Assembly: GCA_017621055.1 (NCBI GenBank)
Contig: JAGATX010000034.1
Coordinates: 1 to 54,043, forward strand
DNA: 54,043 nucleotides
Reading direction: 5' to 3'
Source: Muribaculaceae bacterium
GTDB taxonomy: Bacteria > Bacteroidota > Bacteroidia > Bacteroidales > Muribaculaceae
The translations under genes and the position numbers were made by a program. Each line of letters begins with the position of its first letter. The stretch's first letter is position 1. Below, piece after piece: positions 35,330-44,175 of this stretch. Below the pieces are notes generated by a model, which saw only the letters and a list, made by a program, of their open reading frames with translations, searched no databases and had not been told where the DNA came from.

Positions 35330-35907
35330 AACTTATATACCTCCTCGTAGAGCCTACGCGTCACATTGTCGATGTCTATATCCACGGAGTCACTCATTAT
35401 CCACATGTCCACGGGCTGCAGGCCGTCGGAATACGGAGGCTGTACATAGTTTACGTCGATTACCTCGAAGCCGAGCCGGCGGTAGAAGTCGATTCGCCGC
35501 GCAGCCATAGGGTTTTCTTCGCTTTCGGGTTCCACTTCGAGGACGATAGGCAGACCGCTCTCGCGGTGCAGACTCTCGGCGATGCCGCGAAAGAGCTCTC
35601 GGCCGATGCCGCGGCCGCGCACGCGGCTGTCCACGGCAAAGTGCTCGATGTACACAAAATCATCGAACGTCCAGAAGGTCAGCATGCCCACCGGCGCCAT
35701 CGTCGGCGAGGTGAGGCTCATGCCCGAATAGGCGCCCAGAAAGAATGGGCCGTGCCGATCGTCGCCCTGTGGGAACATCGTATCCCAGGGGCGCTGTTCC
35801 TCAACGGGGAAAGCCTCGTGGTATATGTCGCGGAAACGCTCGGCCTCGTGCCGGTCTATGCGCTCCACTTTGATGTACATTCGGTTGTTGTCGCTATCTT
35901 TGTTCAT
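35320..35907 (-). CDS. GNAT family N-acetyltransferase
   Basis: A 195-residue acetyltransferase with one GNAT domain. The acetyl-CoA pyrophosphate loop is [12 protein letters not shown] (near residues 95-106). It follows strand [10 protein letters not shown], and the later [10 protein letters not shown] is the usual motif B. The substrate is unknown. ATGA overlap with mutS fixes the start at 35907, although an internal Met (residue 9) also fits. It is coupled to the DUF2284 gene downstream. Confidence 0.9.
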   Translation of the reverse strand: MNKDSDNNRMYIKVERIDRHEAERFRDIYHEAFPVEEQRPWDTMFPQGDDRHGPFFLGAYSGMSLTSPTMAPVGMLTFWTFDDFVYIEHFAVDSRVRGRGIGRELFRGIAESLHRESGLPIVLEVEPESEENPMAARRIDFYRRLGFEVIDVNYVQPPYSDGLQPVDMWIMSDSVDIDIDNVTRRLYEEVYKFCS

Positions 35908-38543
35908 GAGTGTTTGCCGGTGAGTATGTTGCGTATGTCGTGGAGTTTTGTGAGCGCTGCCAGCGGTGTCAGATTGTTGATGTCGACGCCCAACAGTTCG
36001 TCGCGAACCTGCGAGAGCACGGGGTCGTCGAGCTGGAAGAACGACAGCTGCATGCCGTCGGTCATCTCGGATGCCGGCTCGATGTCTACCCGCGCACGCG
36101 TTTTTTTGTTTTCGGGACCGTCGGCCGTGGCGTCGCTTTCCTCAAGCTGTGCCAGCACGCTGCCGGCGCGCTTGATGATGGACGGTGGCATGCCTGCCAG
36201 ACGTGCCACCTGTATGCCGAAGCTGTGCTCACTGCCGCCGCGCGCCAGTTTGCGCAGGAATACCACCTTGCCGTCGATTTCCTTGACCGATACGTTGAAA
36301 TTCGCTATGCGGGCATACGATCTCTCCATGTCGTTGAGCTCGTGGTAGTGGGTGGCGAAGAGCGTCTTGGGGTGCAGTTTGCCGTGGTTGTGGATATATT
36401 CCACAATAGCCCATGCGATGGATATGCCGTCGTAGGTCGATGTTCCGCGGCCGAGCTCGTCGAAGAGTATGAGGCTGCGGGCACTCATATTGTTGAGGAT
36501 TGCGGCGGCCTCGTTCATCTCCACCATGAAAGTGGACTCGCCCAGCGATATGTTGTCCGAAGCGCCCACGCGGGTAAAAATCTTGTCGACCACGCCTATG
36601 CGGGCGCTGTCGGCAGCCACGAAGCATCCCGTCTGGGCCATGATGACGTTGAGTGCCGTCTGGCGCAGAAGCGCCGATTTGCCGGACATGTTGGGTCCGG
36701 TAATCATCATTATCTGGGTCTTGTCGTTGTCGAGGGCTATGTCGTTGGCGATATAAGGCTCGCCGGGCGGCATGCGCCGTTCTATCACCGGATGGCGTGC
36801 CTGATGCAGCTCGAGAACAGTGGAGTCGTCGACCACGGGCCTGTTATATTTGTTTTCGGCGCTCGCGCGGGTGAAGGCGGCGAGAACGTCGAGGCGCGCG
36901 CACTGCGCCGAGTTGCGCTGCAGCGCCGGGATGTAACGGGCCACCTCGGCCACGAGCATGGAATACAGCCGGCTCTCGATGACGTCGATTTTATCCTTTG
37001 CGCCGAGAATCTGCTCCTCGTATTCCTTCAGCTCGGGAGTGATGTACCGCTCGGCGTTGACCAGAGTCTGTTTGCGTATCCATTCGGCGGGGACCTTGGT
37101 CTTGTGGGTGTTGGTAACCTCTATGTAATAGCCGAAAATATTGTTGAACCCTATTTTCAGCGATGGAATTCCGGTGAGTTCGCTCTCGCGCATCTGCAAC
37201 TCGTGGAGAAAGCCCATGCTGTCGGCCGACAGCTTGCGCAGGCGGTCGAGTTCGGGGTCCACACCGTCGGCGATGATGCCTTCGCGGGCATTGCCGGCAA
37301 TGACGTCGCGCAAATCGTGGGTAATGCGGTCAATGAGTGCTGTGCACGGATCCATTTTTTCGTCGATGGCACGGAGCACGGGCATGTCAACATCGGCAAG
37401 CAGGGCTTTTACGCGCGCCACGCAGCGCAGAGCATTGCGTATCTGCAGAATTTCGCGAGGCGTGGCGCGGTCGACTGCCACTTTCGATACCATACGCTCG
37501 AGGTCGCCGATGTCGCGGAGACAGTCGGCTATGTCGTCGCGCAGCTGGGGATATCTGAACAAATGCTCAACAACATCGAGGCGTGCGTTGATGGCCGCGG
37601 GGTCCTTGAGGGGAAAGAGGAGCCACCGACGCAGCAGACGTCCGCCCATTGGACTGACGGTGCGGTCCAGCACCGACAGCAGGCTGGAGCCGTCGGCGTC
37701 GAGGGCGTCGATAATCTCGAGATTGCGCACGGTGAAACGGTCGAGGCGCACATAGCGCTCCTGCTCGATGCGGGATATGGAATTTATGTGGCCTATTCTG
37801 GTATGCGAAGTGATGTCGAGGTAGTGGAGGATGGCGCCGGCGGCGACGATGGCGCTGTTCATGCGGTCGAGGCCGAAGCCCTTCATCGACGCTGTGCCGA
37901 ACTGCCGGCGCAGGCGTTCGTCGGCGGCGTCGAGTGTGTAGATCCAGTCATCGAGTTCAAAGGTGGTGTACTTCTGCGAGAACGCCTCGGCGGCCATGCC
38001 TTTTTTGCCGCGCTCCACCAGCAGTTCCTTCGGCGCCATGTTCGCCAGGAGTTTGTCGATGTACTCGGCAGTACCCTCTGTGGCCAGGAACTCGCCGGTG
38101 CTGATGTCGAGGAAAGCCACTCCCGTCAGCGCTTTGCCGAAATGCACGGCGGCAAGGAAGTTGTTCTCGCCGCGGGTGAGCACGGTGTCGCTCAGCGCTA
38201 TGCCGGGGGTCACCAGCTCGGTGATGCCGCGCTTTACGAGTTTTTTTGTGAGTTTTGGGTCTTCGAGCTGCTCGCAGATTGCCACGCGCTTGCCGGCGCG
38301 AACGAGTTTGGGCAGGTATGTATCGAGGGCATGGTGAGGAAAGCCCGCCAGCTCAACATACTGGGCTGCGCCGTTGGCGCGGCGTGTGAGTGTGATGCCG
38401 AGAATTTGCGATGCCTCGATGGCGTCGTCGCTGAAAGTTTCGTAGAAGTCGCCGACACGGAAAAGCAGTATGGCGTCGGGATATTTTGCCTTCATCTCGG
38501 CGTACTGTTTCATCAGCGGGGTTTCGACAAATTTCTTAGCCAC
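35904..38543 (-). CDS. mutS: DNA mismatch repair protein MutS
   Basis: An 879-residue MutS1 that binds mismatches and starts repair with MutL. The N-terminal mismatch domain begins with [20 protein letters not shown] and contains the Phe-x-Glu reader FYETF. The ATPase has Walker [14 protein letters not shown] around residue 615 and [16 protein letters not shown]. The HTH near the C-terminus and length are normal. It lies 12 bp after a small membrane-protein gene in the divIC operon. A very long antisense ORF here is a codon-bias shadow. Confidence 0.98.
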   Translation of the reverse strand: MAKKFVETPLMKQYAEMKAKYPDAILLFRVGDFYETFSDDAIEASQILGITLTRRANGAAQYVELAGFPHHALDTYLPKLVRAGKRVAICEQLEDPKLTKKLVKRGITELVTPGIALSDTVLTRGENNFLAAVHFGKALTGVAFLDISTGEFLATEGTAEYIDKLLANMAPKELLVERGKKGMAAEAFSQKYTTFELDDWIYTLDAADERLRRQFGTASMKGFGLDRMNSAIVAAGAILHYLDITSHTRIGHINSISRIEQERYVRLDRFTVRNLEIIDALDADGSSLLSVLDRTVSPMGGRLLRRWLLFPLKDPAAINARLDVVEHLFRYPQLRDDIADCLRDIGDLERMVSKVAVDRATPREILQIRNALRCVARVKALLADVDMPVLRAIDEKMDPCTALIDRITHDLRDVIAGNAREGIIADGVDPELDRLRKLSADSMGFLHELQMRESELTGIPSLKIGFNNIFGYYIEVTNTHKTKVPAEWIRKQTLVNAERYITPELKEYEEQILGAKDKIDVIESRLYSMLVAEVARYIPALQRNSAQCARLDVLAAFTRASAENKYNRPVVDDSTVLELHQARHPVIERRMPPGEPYIANDIALDNDKTQIMMITGPNMSGKSALLRQTALNVIMAQTGCFVAADSARIGVVDKIFTRVGASDNISLGESTFMVEMNEAAAILNNMSARSLILFDELGRGTSTYDGISIAWAIVEYIHNHGKLHPKTLFATHYHELNDMERSYARIANFNVSVKEIDGKVVFLRKLARGGSEHSFGIQVARLAGMPPSIIKRAGSVLAQLEESDATADGPENKKTRARVDIEPASEMTDGMQLSFFQLDDPVLSQVRDELLGVDINNLTPLAALTKLHDIRNILTGKHS

Positions 38544-38555
38544 AGCTCGCCGGGA

Positions 38556-38963
38556 TCAGGAATTGTTTTTTTGGCGTGCCAGTTTGCGCTCGCGTGCCGG
38601 TATTGCCAGGGAGGTGAATACCTGAAGGGCGGCGCCGGCAAGGGTGAATGCCAGCCAGTCGCGCATCTGTCCGCCGTTGTAGAACAGGAAGAAAGCGGCC
38701 ACGCAGAATATTGCGGGCGACCATGTTTCGAGGCGGTGCAGCCGGCGCAGCCGTGCGTCGTCGGTATTGTACCGGCAGAACAGGCGTGCCGCCAGCACGA
38801 TTACGGCACCGGCGGAGTAGACAAAGGGAAAGGCTGTGCGCGCCCATGCCACATCCATGAGGAAAAAAGGCGCCATGGTGGCGGCCAGGATTATCAGCAA
38901 TCCGATTGGTGCCACCACGTTGGCGAGCACAAGGGTTGAGCTTGGTGTTGTCGGGGTCTTCAT
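38556..38963 (-). CDS. Small integral membrane protein
   Basis: A 135-residue protein with four hydrophobic segments, near residues 12-35, 43-60, 80-97 and 105-122. It has charged loops (CRYNTDDARLRRLHRLETW) and a Lys/Arg-rich C-terminal tail. I do not recognise a characterised family; small membrane proteins between divIC and mutS occur in Bacteroidales. It overlaps the end of divIC by 4 bp (ATGA) and precedes mutS by 12 bp. Function unknown. Confidence 0.75.
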   Translation of the reverse strand: MKTPTTPSSTLVLANVVAPIGLLIILAATMAPFFLMDVAWARTAFPFVYSAGAVIVLAARLFCRYNTDDARLRRLHRLETWSPAIFCVAAFFLFYNGGQMRDWLAFTLAGAALQVFTSLAIPARERKLARQKNNS

Positions 38964-39319
38964 AAGTCGGCGGGTTCGCTGGCAGGGGCGTTGCTTTGCG
39001 GGGCGGCATCGTCGTCGTCGATAAATACATATACGTCCTCATGCGCGCGCTTCATGCGGTACTGTTCGCGCACAATCTGCTCCATCAGTGCCGGGTCGGT
39101 GGTGAGGCGCTCGTTGAGGCGGCGGTAGTACTCGGTGGTGTCCATTTTTGCCTGGAGTACACGCCGGAGGCTGTCCACTTCCATGTCGTTGGATATCGAC
39201 GAGAACACGGTGTGGTCGCCGTAGAACAGTACGAAAGCCACGACGCCGAGGCACACAAGGGTCCAGCCCCGCAGGTAGCGGCGCGTCCATTGCCATAATT
39301 GGGAGAGATGTTCTTTCAT
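38960..39319 (-). CDS. FtsB/DivIC-type septum formation initiator
   Basis: A 119-residue bitopic membrane protein. A transmembrane helix at residues 19-37 is followed by a periplasmic coiled coil (about 40-85) rich in Leu, Met, Arg and Gln. The motif EQIVREQYRMKRAHEDVYV matches FtsB/DivIC (the E-x-x-A/V-R-E motif). The acidic tail is DDDDAAP. In the divisome such proteins bind FtsL and FtsQ/DivIB. It leads an eight-gene operon. A consensus promoter ends 7 nt before its ATG, so the message should be leaderless. Confidence 0.87.
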   Translation of the reverse strand: MKEHLSQLWQWTRRYLRGWTLVCLGVVAFVLFYGDHTVFSSISNDMEVDSLRRVLQAKMDTTEYYRRLNERLTTDPALMEQIVREQYRMKRAHEDVYVFIDDDDAAPQSNAPASEPADL

Positions 39320-39326
39320 ATCACTG

Positions 39327-39358
39327 CAAAGTTAAGAAAAATCGGCCAAACGCCCAAA
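39327..39358 (-). promoter_or_regulatory. Promoter of the divIC-mutS-VKOR operon
   Basis: On the minus strand TTTG (39355-39358) and TAACTTTG (39327-39334) are separated by 20 nt. The TTTG is the end of the U-tract of the terminator at 39356-39388. Only seven bases separate the -7 box from the ATG, so transcription should start at or next to the initiation codon. Confidence 0.8.
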
Positions 39359-39388
39359 AAAAGGAGCCGCGCGCAGGCGCAGCTCCTT
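39356..39388 (-). terminator. Terminator of the inositol-phosphate synthase gene
   Basis: On the minus strand AAGGAGCTGCGC and GCGCGGCTCCTT form a 12-bp stem (one T-G pair) around a CTGC loop, followed by a run of five more T and GGG. It lies 45 bp after the synthase stop. Confidence 0.85.
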
Positions 39389-39432
39389 GTATGTAGGTTA
39401 TGAGTAGGTGCGGAATGTGAAGGGAACCGTTG

Positions 39433-40758
39433 TCAGTCGATAGCCTCGTCGGCAGGATAGCCGCCCATTTCGCGGATGGCGTTCTTGAGCATGACATACT
39501 GCTGGAAGAGGTGGTTTACGGGAACTTCGTGCTTGGTGTAGTCGTGCATGGGGCTCTTGAGGAAGAAGCTCAGGAAGCGCTGTATGCCGTAGCGGCCGGC
39601 ACGGGCGGCGAGGTCGCTAAGAAGCACCAGGTCGAGGCACAGAGGAGCGGCGAGGATGGAGTCGCGGCACAGGAAGTTGATCTTTATCTGCATGGGATAG
39701 CCCATCCAGCCGTAGATGTCGATGTTGTCCCAGCCTTCCTTGTTGTCGTTGCGCGGGGGGTAGTAGTTGATGCGCACTTTGTGGTAGTAGCCGGTGTGTG
39801 TGCCGTGGTCGGCGCCGTAGAGGTCGGGCTGATTTTCGGGCACGAGGATGCTCTCGAGGGTGGAGAGTTTCGATACCTCTTTTGTGCGGAAGTTTGCGGG
39901 TTCGTCGAGCACGAGGCCGTCGCGGTTGCCGAGGATGTTTGTGCTGAACCAGCCGGAGAGTCCCAGGCAACGGGTGCCGATGATGGGAGCGAAGCCCGAC
40001 TTAACGAGGGTCTGGCCTGTCTTGAAGTCCTTGCCGGCGATAGGCATTTTGGTCTTCTCGGCGAGTTCCCACATTGCGGGGATGTCGACGGTGGTGTTGG
40101 GGGCGCCCATGATGAAGGGAGCGCCTTCGGTGAGGGCTGCGTAGGCGTAGCACATCGAGGGAGCGATGTGTTCCTTGTCGTCGGCCTTCATGGCGGCTTC
40201 GAGGTCGGCAAGTTTGTAGTGCACTGTCTCGTCGACGGGCACATAGACCTCGGTGGAGGCAGCCCACAGCACTACTATACGGTCGCAGTTATTCTCTTTC
40301 TTGAAGTTGCGGATGTCTTCGCGGAGCTGCTCGACGAGTTCCCAGCGGGTGCCGGTCTTCACGTTGTCGCCGTCGAGGCGCTTTGCGTAGTTGTGATCGA
40401 AAGCGGCCTTGAGAGGCTTGATGGCCATGAGTTCGTCGCGCACCGGTTCGATGTCCTTTTCCTTGAGGACTTCGGCGTTGAGGGCGCTCTCATATGCGTT
40501 TGCGGGGTAAACGTCCCATGCGCCGAACACTATGTCGTTGAGGTCGGCGATGGGCACGATGTCCTTATAGTGGAGATATTTCTTGTCGGCACCTTCGCCT
40601 ACGCGCATTTTGTCGTACTGGGTCATGGAACCTACGGGCTTGGCGAGGCCTTTGCGGGTCATGAGTGTACCGGTCATGAAGGTGGTGGTTACGGCGCCGA
40701 GGCCTACTACCATCACGCCGAGTTTACCGGTGGCCGGCTTTACATTACTTTTACTCAT
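39433..40758 (-). CDS. ino1: Inositol-3-phosphate synthase
   Basis: A 441-residue NAD-dependent enzyme that cyclises glucose 6-phosphate to 1D-myo-inositol 3-phosphate. The Rossmann motif is VVGLGAVTTT (residues 17-26). Conserved synthase motifs are GAPNTTVDIP, GKDFKTGQTLVKSG (the substrate and NAD loop; GDDFKSGQT in eukaryotes), KLSTLESIL and CLDLVLLSDLA. It is a predicted soluble tetramer. It stands 261 bp from the acyltransferase gene, with paired repeats in between, so it is probably its own transcript. It would supply the headgroup used by the lipid enzymes at 41020-45569. Confidence 0.95.
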   Translation of the reverse strand: MSKSNVKPATGKLGVMVVGLGAVTTTFMTGTLMTRKGLAKPVGSMTQYDKMRVGEGADKKYLHYKDIVPIADLNDIVFGAWDVYPANAYESALNAEVLKEKDIEPVRDELMAIKPLKAAFDHNYAKRLDGDNVKTGTRWELVEQLREDIRNFKKENNCDRIVVLWAASTEVYVPVDETVHYKLADLEAAMKADDKEHIAPSMCYAYAALTEGAPFIMGAPNTTVDIPAMWELAEKTKMPIAGKDFKTGQTLVKSGFAPIIGTRCLGLSGWFSTNILGNRDGLVLDEPANFRTKEVSKLSTLESILVPENQPDLYGADHGTHTGYYHKVRINYYPPRNDNKEGWDNIDIYGWMGYPMQIKINFLCRDSILAAPLCLDLVLLSDLAARAGRYGIQRFLSFFLKSPMHDYTKHEVPVNHLFQQYVMLKNAIREMGGYPADEAID

Positions 40759-40914
40759 TTCTAAGTGTTTAAAAGTGGTTTATTTCTGATTGTTTATTTT
40801 CGTTAAAGGGGTGAAAGGAGCCATTTGCGCTCTTTCAGGCCGTAAAAGTACGCAAAATTTTATATTTGCAAAAATTTTAGACGCATAAACTTGGTAAATA
40901 ATTGTGAAGAAGCC

Positions 40915-40990
40915 CTAATTTAGAGGTTGTTTTGTAAAACAATCCTAAATATGCTAATTCAGGGGTTGTTTAGTGTCAAAAAACCTTAAT
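40915..40990. repeat. Two 21-bp direct repeats with dyad symmetry upstream of ino1
   Basis: Copy one (40915-40935, ctaatttagaggttgttttg plus t) and copy two (40954-40974, ctaattcaggggttgtttag plus t) differ at three of 21 positions and start 39 bp apart. Each is followed by its imperfect complement. In copy one ATTTAGAGGTTGTTTT pairs with AAAACAATCCTAAAT (40936-40950) in a near-perfect 15-bp stem. In copy two GGTTGTTT pairs with AAAAAACC. The elements lie about 160-230 bp upstream of ino1 and just downstream of the acyltransferase stop. They could be tandem regulator sites or transcription stops. Confidence 0.65.
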
Positions 40991-41019
40991 AAAGTATGCG
41001 TTCTTTTTCAGTTGGTTTA

Positions 41020-41892
41020 TCAGCGGCGGTCAGCCTTAAGGGCATAGGTCCTTTCGCGCAGGAACCGGCCTATTTCCTCGGGTGTTGAGCCGTGGGCTGC
41101 CATTTCCTCCGGAGAGATGGGTGCGCCCACCGATATGTGCATGGTGGAGTGGAGTTTGCGGAATACCTCGGCGGGAATGCGCAGCGAGCGTGCCGGCCAG
41201 CACACGTGGCCCAGAAAGTCGCACCACAGCGAGTTGCGGTCGTGGAAATAGATAGGAACGACGGGTACTTTTGCGCGGGCTATTATCTGAAGGACCGATG
41301 GCTGCCAGGGGCGGTCCTGGAGGCCGTGGCGGAGGGTGCTCTTGCTCATTGCGCCGGCGGGGAAGAAGCCCACGGGCTTGCCTTCGCGCAGCTGGCGCAG
41401 CGCCGTGCGTATGCCGGCTACGGATACGGCGCGTTTTTCGGGGTCATCGCTGGCCCAGGCGTCGACGGCTATGAAGTTGGGGCGCATGGCGCTGATGCGG
41501 TTGAGGATCATATTGACCATCACCTTGTATTCGGGGCGATATCGCGTTATCAGGTAGATGAGCGCGATACCGTCGAGCGCGCCGAGGGGGTGGTTGCTCA
41601 CGGTGATGAATGCACCTTCGGGCAGGTGGTCGAGGGTGTCGTGGCTGTCGTATACGTGCAGTTTGATTTTGAATTCGTCCACCAGCAGGCGCTTGACGAA
41701 CTCCGGGCCGGGAGTGTCGCAGCATTTGGCATGGACGGCGTTGACCTTGTCGACATCGAGAAAGCGCAGCAGCCAGTTCACCAGTTTGGGGTGACCGTCG
41801 AAGCGCGGCACCATTTTGCGGATATCGTCGTAGTTGAGTACTTCGGGTCGGATTTCTTCAGATGTTACTTCTTTTTCAGCTTCTTTTTCCAT
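41020..41892 (-). CDS. PlsC/hemolysin-like acyltransferase in the inositol-lipid operon
   Basis: A 290-residue lysophospholipid acyltransferase-like protein. The acceptor-site motif is SNHPLGALDG, with five residues between His and Asp instead of the usual four, as in the Bacteroidetes hemolysin-related group that includes the glycine-lipid O-acyltransferase GlsA. The later motif GFFPAGAMSK replaces FPEG. No clear transmembrane helix is present, so it is probably peripheral to the inner membrane. I start at MEKEAEKEVT, which overlaps the AUR1-like gene by 17 bp. It is the last gene of the operon. It could acylate the ceramide, a glycerolipid or the inositol headgroup. Substrate unknown. Confidence 0.87.
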   Translation of the reverse strand: MEKEAEKEVTSEEIRPEVLNYDDIRKMVPRFDGHPKLVNWLLRFLDVDKVNAVHAKCCDTPGPEFVKRLLVDEFKIKLHVYDSHDTLDHLPEGAFITVSNHPLGALDGIALIYLITRYRPEYKVMVNMILNRISAMRPNFIAVDAWASDDPEKRAVSVAGIRTALRQLREGKPVGFFPAGAMSKSTLRHGLQDRPWQPSVLQIIARAKVPVVPIYFHDRNSLWCDFLGHVCWPARSLRIPAEVFRKLHSTMHISVGAPISPEEMAAHGSTPEEIGRFLRERTYALKADRR

Positions 41893-42856
41893 TGTTGTCG
41901 ATCGAGGAGGAGTGACGGCGCACGGCCACATAGGCGGCATAGCGGTCCATGAAGCGACGCGCGCCCGGAAGTTTCATAATCAAGAATTCGAAAACGGCAA
42001 AACCGGCAAAGGCGCAGGCAATGCCCGACAGGACGTCGATTATATAGTGGTGGGAGGTATATACGGCGGTGAACCATATGCCGGCGGTGACCACGGCGAG
42101 AACGGCCGTCCATGCGCGGGGGGCGCGGTAGCGAACGGCATAGAGGAGTGCTACCAGGGTGTAGGCCGAATGGAGCGAGGGCACGGCGGCAAAGACGTTG
42201 GCGTTGCGTGCGTACAGGCCGTTGAAAATCCCCAGACCTGTCATGGCGTCGAAGGCACCGAGACCGGCAGTGTCGCCCCCGGTGCCGAGGATAGGCTCGA
42301 AACCGTATTTCGCCACGAACCACGGCGGCGCTGCCGGGTGGATGTAGTATCCGGCAAAGCCTATGAGGTTGACCAGCAGGAAAACGATGGCGAAATGAAG
42401 GTAAGCCTCGGTGCGACCCTTGAAATAGAGGTACAGTCCGAAGGCTATGGGCAGGGGCACCCAGCAGAGGTAGAAAATGCCGGCGAGGAAGTCCATCACC
42501 TTGCTGGTGTGCAGGGCGAAGAACTCGTTGGGTGTGAGGAGCGTGCCGTCGGCGCCGGCGATGCCGAACAGGCCTTTCTCGGCGTTGTAGATACCGACAG
42601 TGTCGACGGGGTTCACCGTATAGTTGGGCACTATGTTCATCCAGTCGTAGCTTATGCCGAAGAGAATGAATGGGATGAGGGCTACGACGAGGCGCCGCGA
42701 GGGTGCCGAGGCGAAAAAGAGAGCGAGGATGACGACAGCCAGCACAGGATGCTCGGGGCGGAAGCCCACGCATGCCGCCGTGACGGCAAGCCAGAGCGCG
42801 ACAGCGCTGACGGCCACGGCACTTTCGGCCACCGAGGGCCGCGCACTCGCGCTCAT
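41876..42856 (-). CDS. AUR1-like PAP2 enzyme, candidate inositol phosphorylceramide synthase
   Basis: A 326-residue membrane protein with about seven to eight hydrophobic helices and a PAP2 active site of the AUR1 type. Motifs are YYIHPAAPPWFV (residues 170-181; fungal AUR1 has PTAPPW), AVPSLHSAY with His229, and YTSHHYIIDVLSG with His270 and Asp274. In fungi and protozoa this fold transfers phosphoinositol from phosphatidylinositol to ceramide. Here the donor would come from the CDP-alcohol enzyme next door. It overlaps that gene by 4 bp (ATGA) and the acyltransferase gene by 17 bp. It may also act as a lipid phosphatase; the operon favours phosphoinositol transfer. Confidence 0.85.
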   Translation of the reverse strand: MSASARPSVAESAVAVSAVALWLAVTAACVGFRPEHPVLAVVILALFFASAPSRRLVVALIPFILFGISYDWMNIVPNYTVNPVDTVGIYNAEKGLFGIAGADGTLLTPNEFFALHTSKVMDFLAGIFYLCWVPLPIAFGLYLYFKGRTEAYLHFAIVFLLVNLIGFAGYYIHPAAPPWFVAKYGFEPILGTGGDTAGLGAFDAMTGLGIFNGLYARNANVFAAVPSLHSAYTLVALLYAVRYRAPRAWTAVLAVVTAGIWFTAVYTSHHYIIDVLSGIACAFAGFAVFEFLIMKLPGARRFMDRYAAYVAVRRHSSSIDNNGKRS

Positions 42857-43554
42857 TTGCGGCTGAGGGCCTTGCGGCAGTGGTTTATGCGCGCAAAAGC
42901 CGTGAGGTTGGCGAAGATGGCGATGACGACCATGGCGCCGACGGCGATATAGTCCGGGTTGAAGATTGCCAGGACGCCGTTATCGGTAGCAGTGCCGTAG
43001 ATACCTGTTGCCAGGATGGCCAGCGAGGTAACCACCACGCGCTCGGGACGCTGCATGAACCCGATTTTGCACTCAATGTCCAGCCCTTCGGCACGGGCGC
43101 GCACGTAGCTCACCATTATGCTGCCTATCAGGGCTATGAAAGTTATGAGAGCGCCTATCATCATTCCGTGGCATATGAGGTAGTAGGCGAGCGCGCCGAG
43201 AGTGAGGAGTTCGCAGTAGCGGTCCAGCACTGAATCGTACATGGCGCCGAATGTCGAGACCATGCCGCCGAGGCGTGCCACCTGACCATCGAGCATATCG
43301 AACAGCGAGAAGCCGATGATGAGTGCGCCGGCGATGGTGAGCATGCTGTAGTCGGGCGTGGCGCCGCCGGCAACGGCATAGCCGGCGACAGCCATGACTG
43401 CCGCCGCCGCGACATTGCCCAGGAAGCCGATGGTAGTCACCATGTTGGGCGTTACGTGCATTTTTATCAGCAGATATACAAACGGATTTATAACCTTGTA
43501 TATGCCGTGTTGTAGCCTGTCGCGCTCCTGACGGGCGCTCTGTTTTATATTCAT
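42853..43554 (-). CDS. CDP-alcohol phosphotransferase, candidate phosphatidylinositol-phosphate synthase
   Basis: A 233-residue integral membrane enzyme with a complete CDP-alcohol signature: Asp86, Asp89, Gly90, Ala93, Arg94, Gly103, Asp107 and Asp111 (from FDMLDGQVAR to YDSVLDR). About six helices are predicted. By homology with mycobacterial PIP synthase and the B. thetaiotaomicron cluster it would join CDP-lipid to inositol 3-phosphate. The start MNIKQSARQE is the first Met after intergenic sequence; the frame is open further but overlaps the GtrA gene. It overlaps the AUR1-like gene (ATGA) and follows GtrA by 23 bp. Confidence 0.9.
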   Translation of the reverse strand: MNIKQSARQERDRLQHGIYKVINPFVYLLIKMHVTPNMVTTIGFLGNVAAAAVMAVAGYAVAGGATPDYSMLTIAGALIIGFSLFDMLDGQVARLGGMVSTFGAMYDSVLDRYCELLTLGALAYYLICHGMMIGALITFIALIGSIMVSYVRARAEGLDIECKIGFMQRPERVVVTSLAILATGIYGTATDNGVLAIFNPDYIAVGAMVVIAIFANLTAFARINHCRKALSRK

Positions 43555-43577
43555 TGTCAGGGAAGCTTGAGTAGTCT

Positions 43578-44171
43578 TTATTGTTTTTTTCTCAGGAAAG
43601 AGCCACCGAGGAAGTTGACGGCGGCGATGGCGTAGCGGTCGAACCCTTTGGGTCGGTAAACGAAATAGCGTTGCAGCAGAAAGTTCCAACCCCACGATAC
43701 GATGAGGCTCACTGCCAGACGTGCCGCCATGAAGTAGCCGTCGGGCTTGAAGCCCAGGTGCTCGAGCCATGTCCACGACGACAGCACATTGTACAGCAGG
43801 TCGGTGCCTTTGGAATTCAGAAGCAGGCTTCCGGCCCACACCATGGCGTATTTCACGGCGACGGCTTTGGGACTGCAGCCGGTGGCGTGAAAGGTGAAAC
43901 GGTAGCAGAGAATGCAGTTTACTATACCGCCGGCAACACACCCTGCCGCCGTGGATAGAAAGGCGCTGAAATGAGCCCATGCGAAGAGCACGAAGCCCGT
44001 GCCCATGTCGACCCATGCACCGGCCTGCGAGCTGACGATGGAGCGCAGGAATGTGAAGAATATATTGTTGCTGTTGAGCAGATTGCTGCCCAGCTGACGG
44101 ATATCTTCTTTCACACGCGTCTCGCGGTCGTCGGCGCGGTTATCGGTGGGCTTGTCGGTATCTCGGGACAT
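43578..44171 (-). CDS. GtrA-like membrane protein
   Basis: A 197-residue protein with an Asp/Arg-rich cytosolic N-terminus (about 35 residues) and four transmembrane helices. It matches the GtrA/DPMS-associated family, including the glycine-rich helix GCVAGGIVNCILCYRFTF and the C-terminal helix with WGWNFLLQRYFVY. Members flip lipid-linked sugars or act with GT2 enzymes. Here the likely cargo is an inositol lipid, but this is inference. A DPM1-like GT2 lies 12 kb away (31207-31968), so a mannosyl link is possible. Genes on both sides are within 25 bp. Confidence 0.87.
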   Translation of the reverse strand: MSRDTDKPTDNRADDRETRVKEDIRQLGSNLLNSNNIFFTFLRSIVSSQAGAWVDMGTGFVLFAWAHFSAFLSTAAGCVAGGIVNCILCYRFTFHATGCSPKAVAVKYAMVWAGSLLLNSKGTDLLYNVLSSWTWLEHLGFKPDGYFMAARLAVSLIVSWGWNFLLQRYFVYRPKGFDRYAIAAVNFLGGSFLRKKQ

Positions 44172-44175
44172 GGCG

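Noticed and set aside
35910-38939. A 1009-codon open frame on the plus strand, antisense to mutS
   Set aside because: It mirrors mutS codon by codon in a GC-rich gene. MutS has all its family motifs, while the antisense translation is low-complexity and has no domain.
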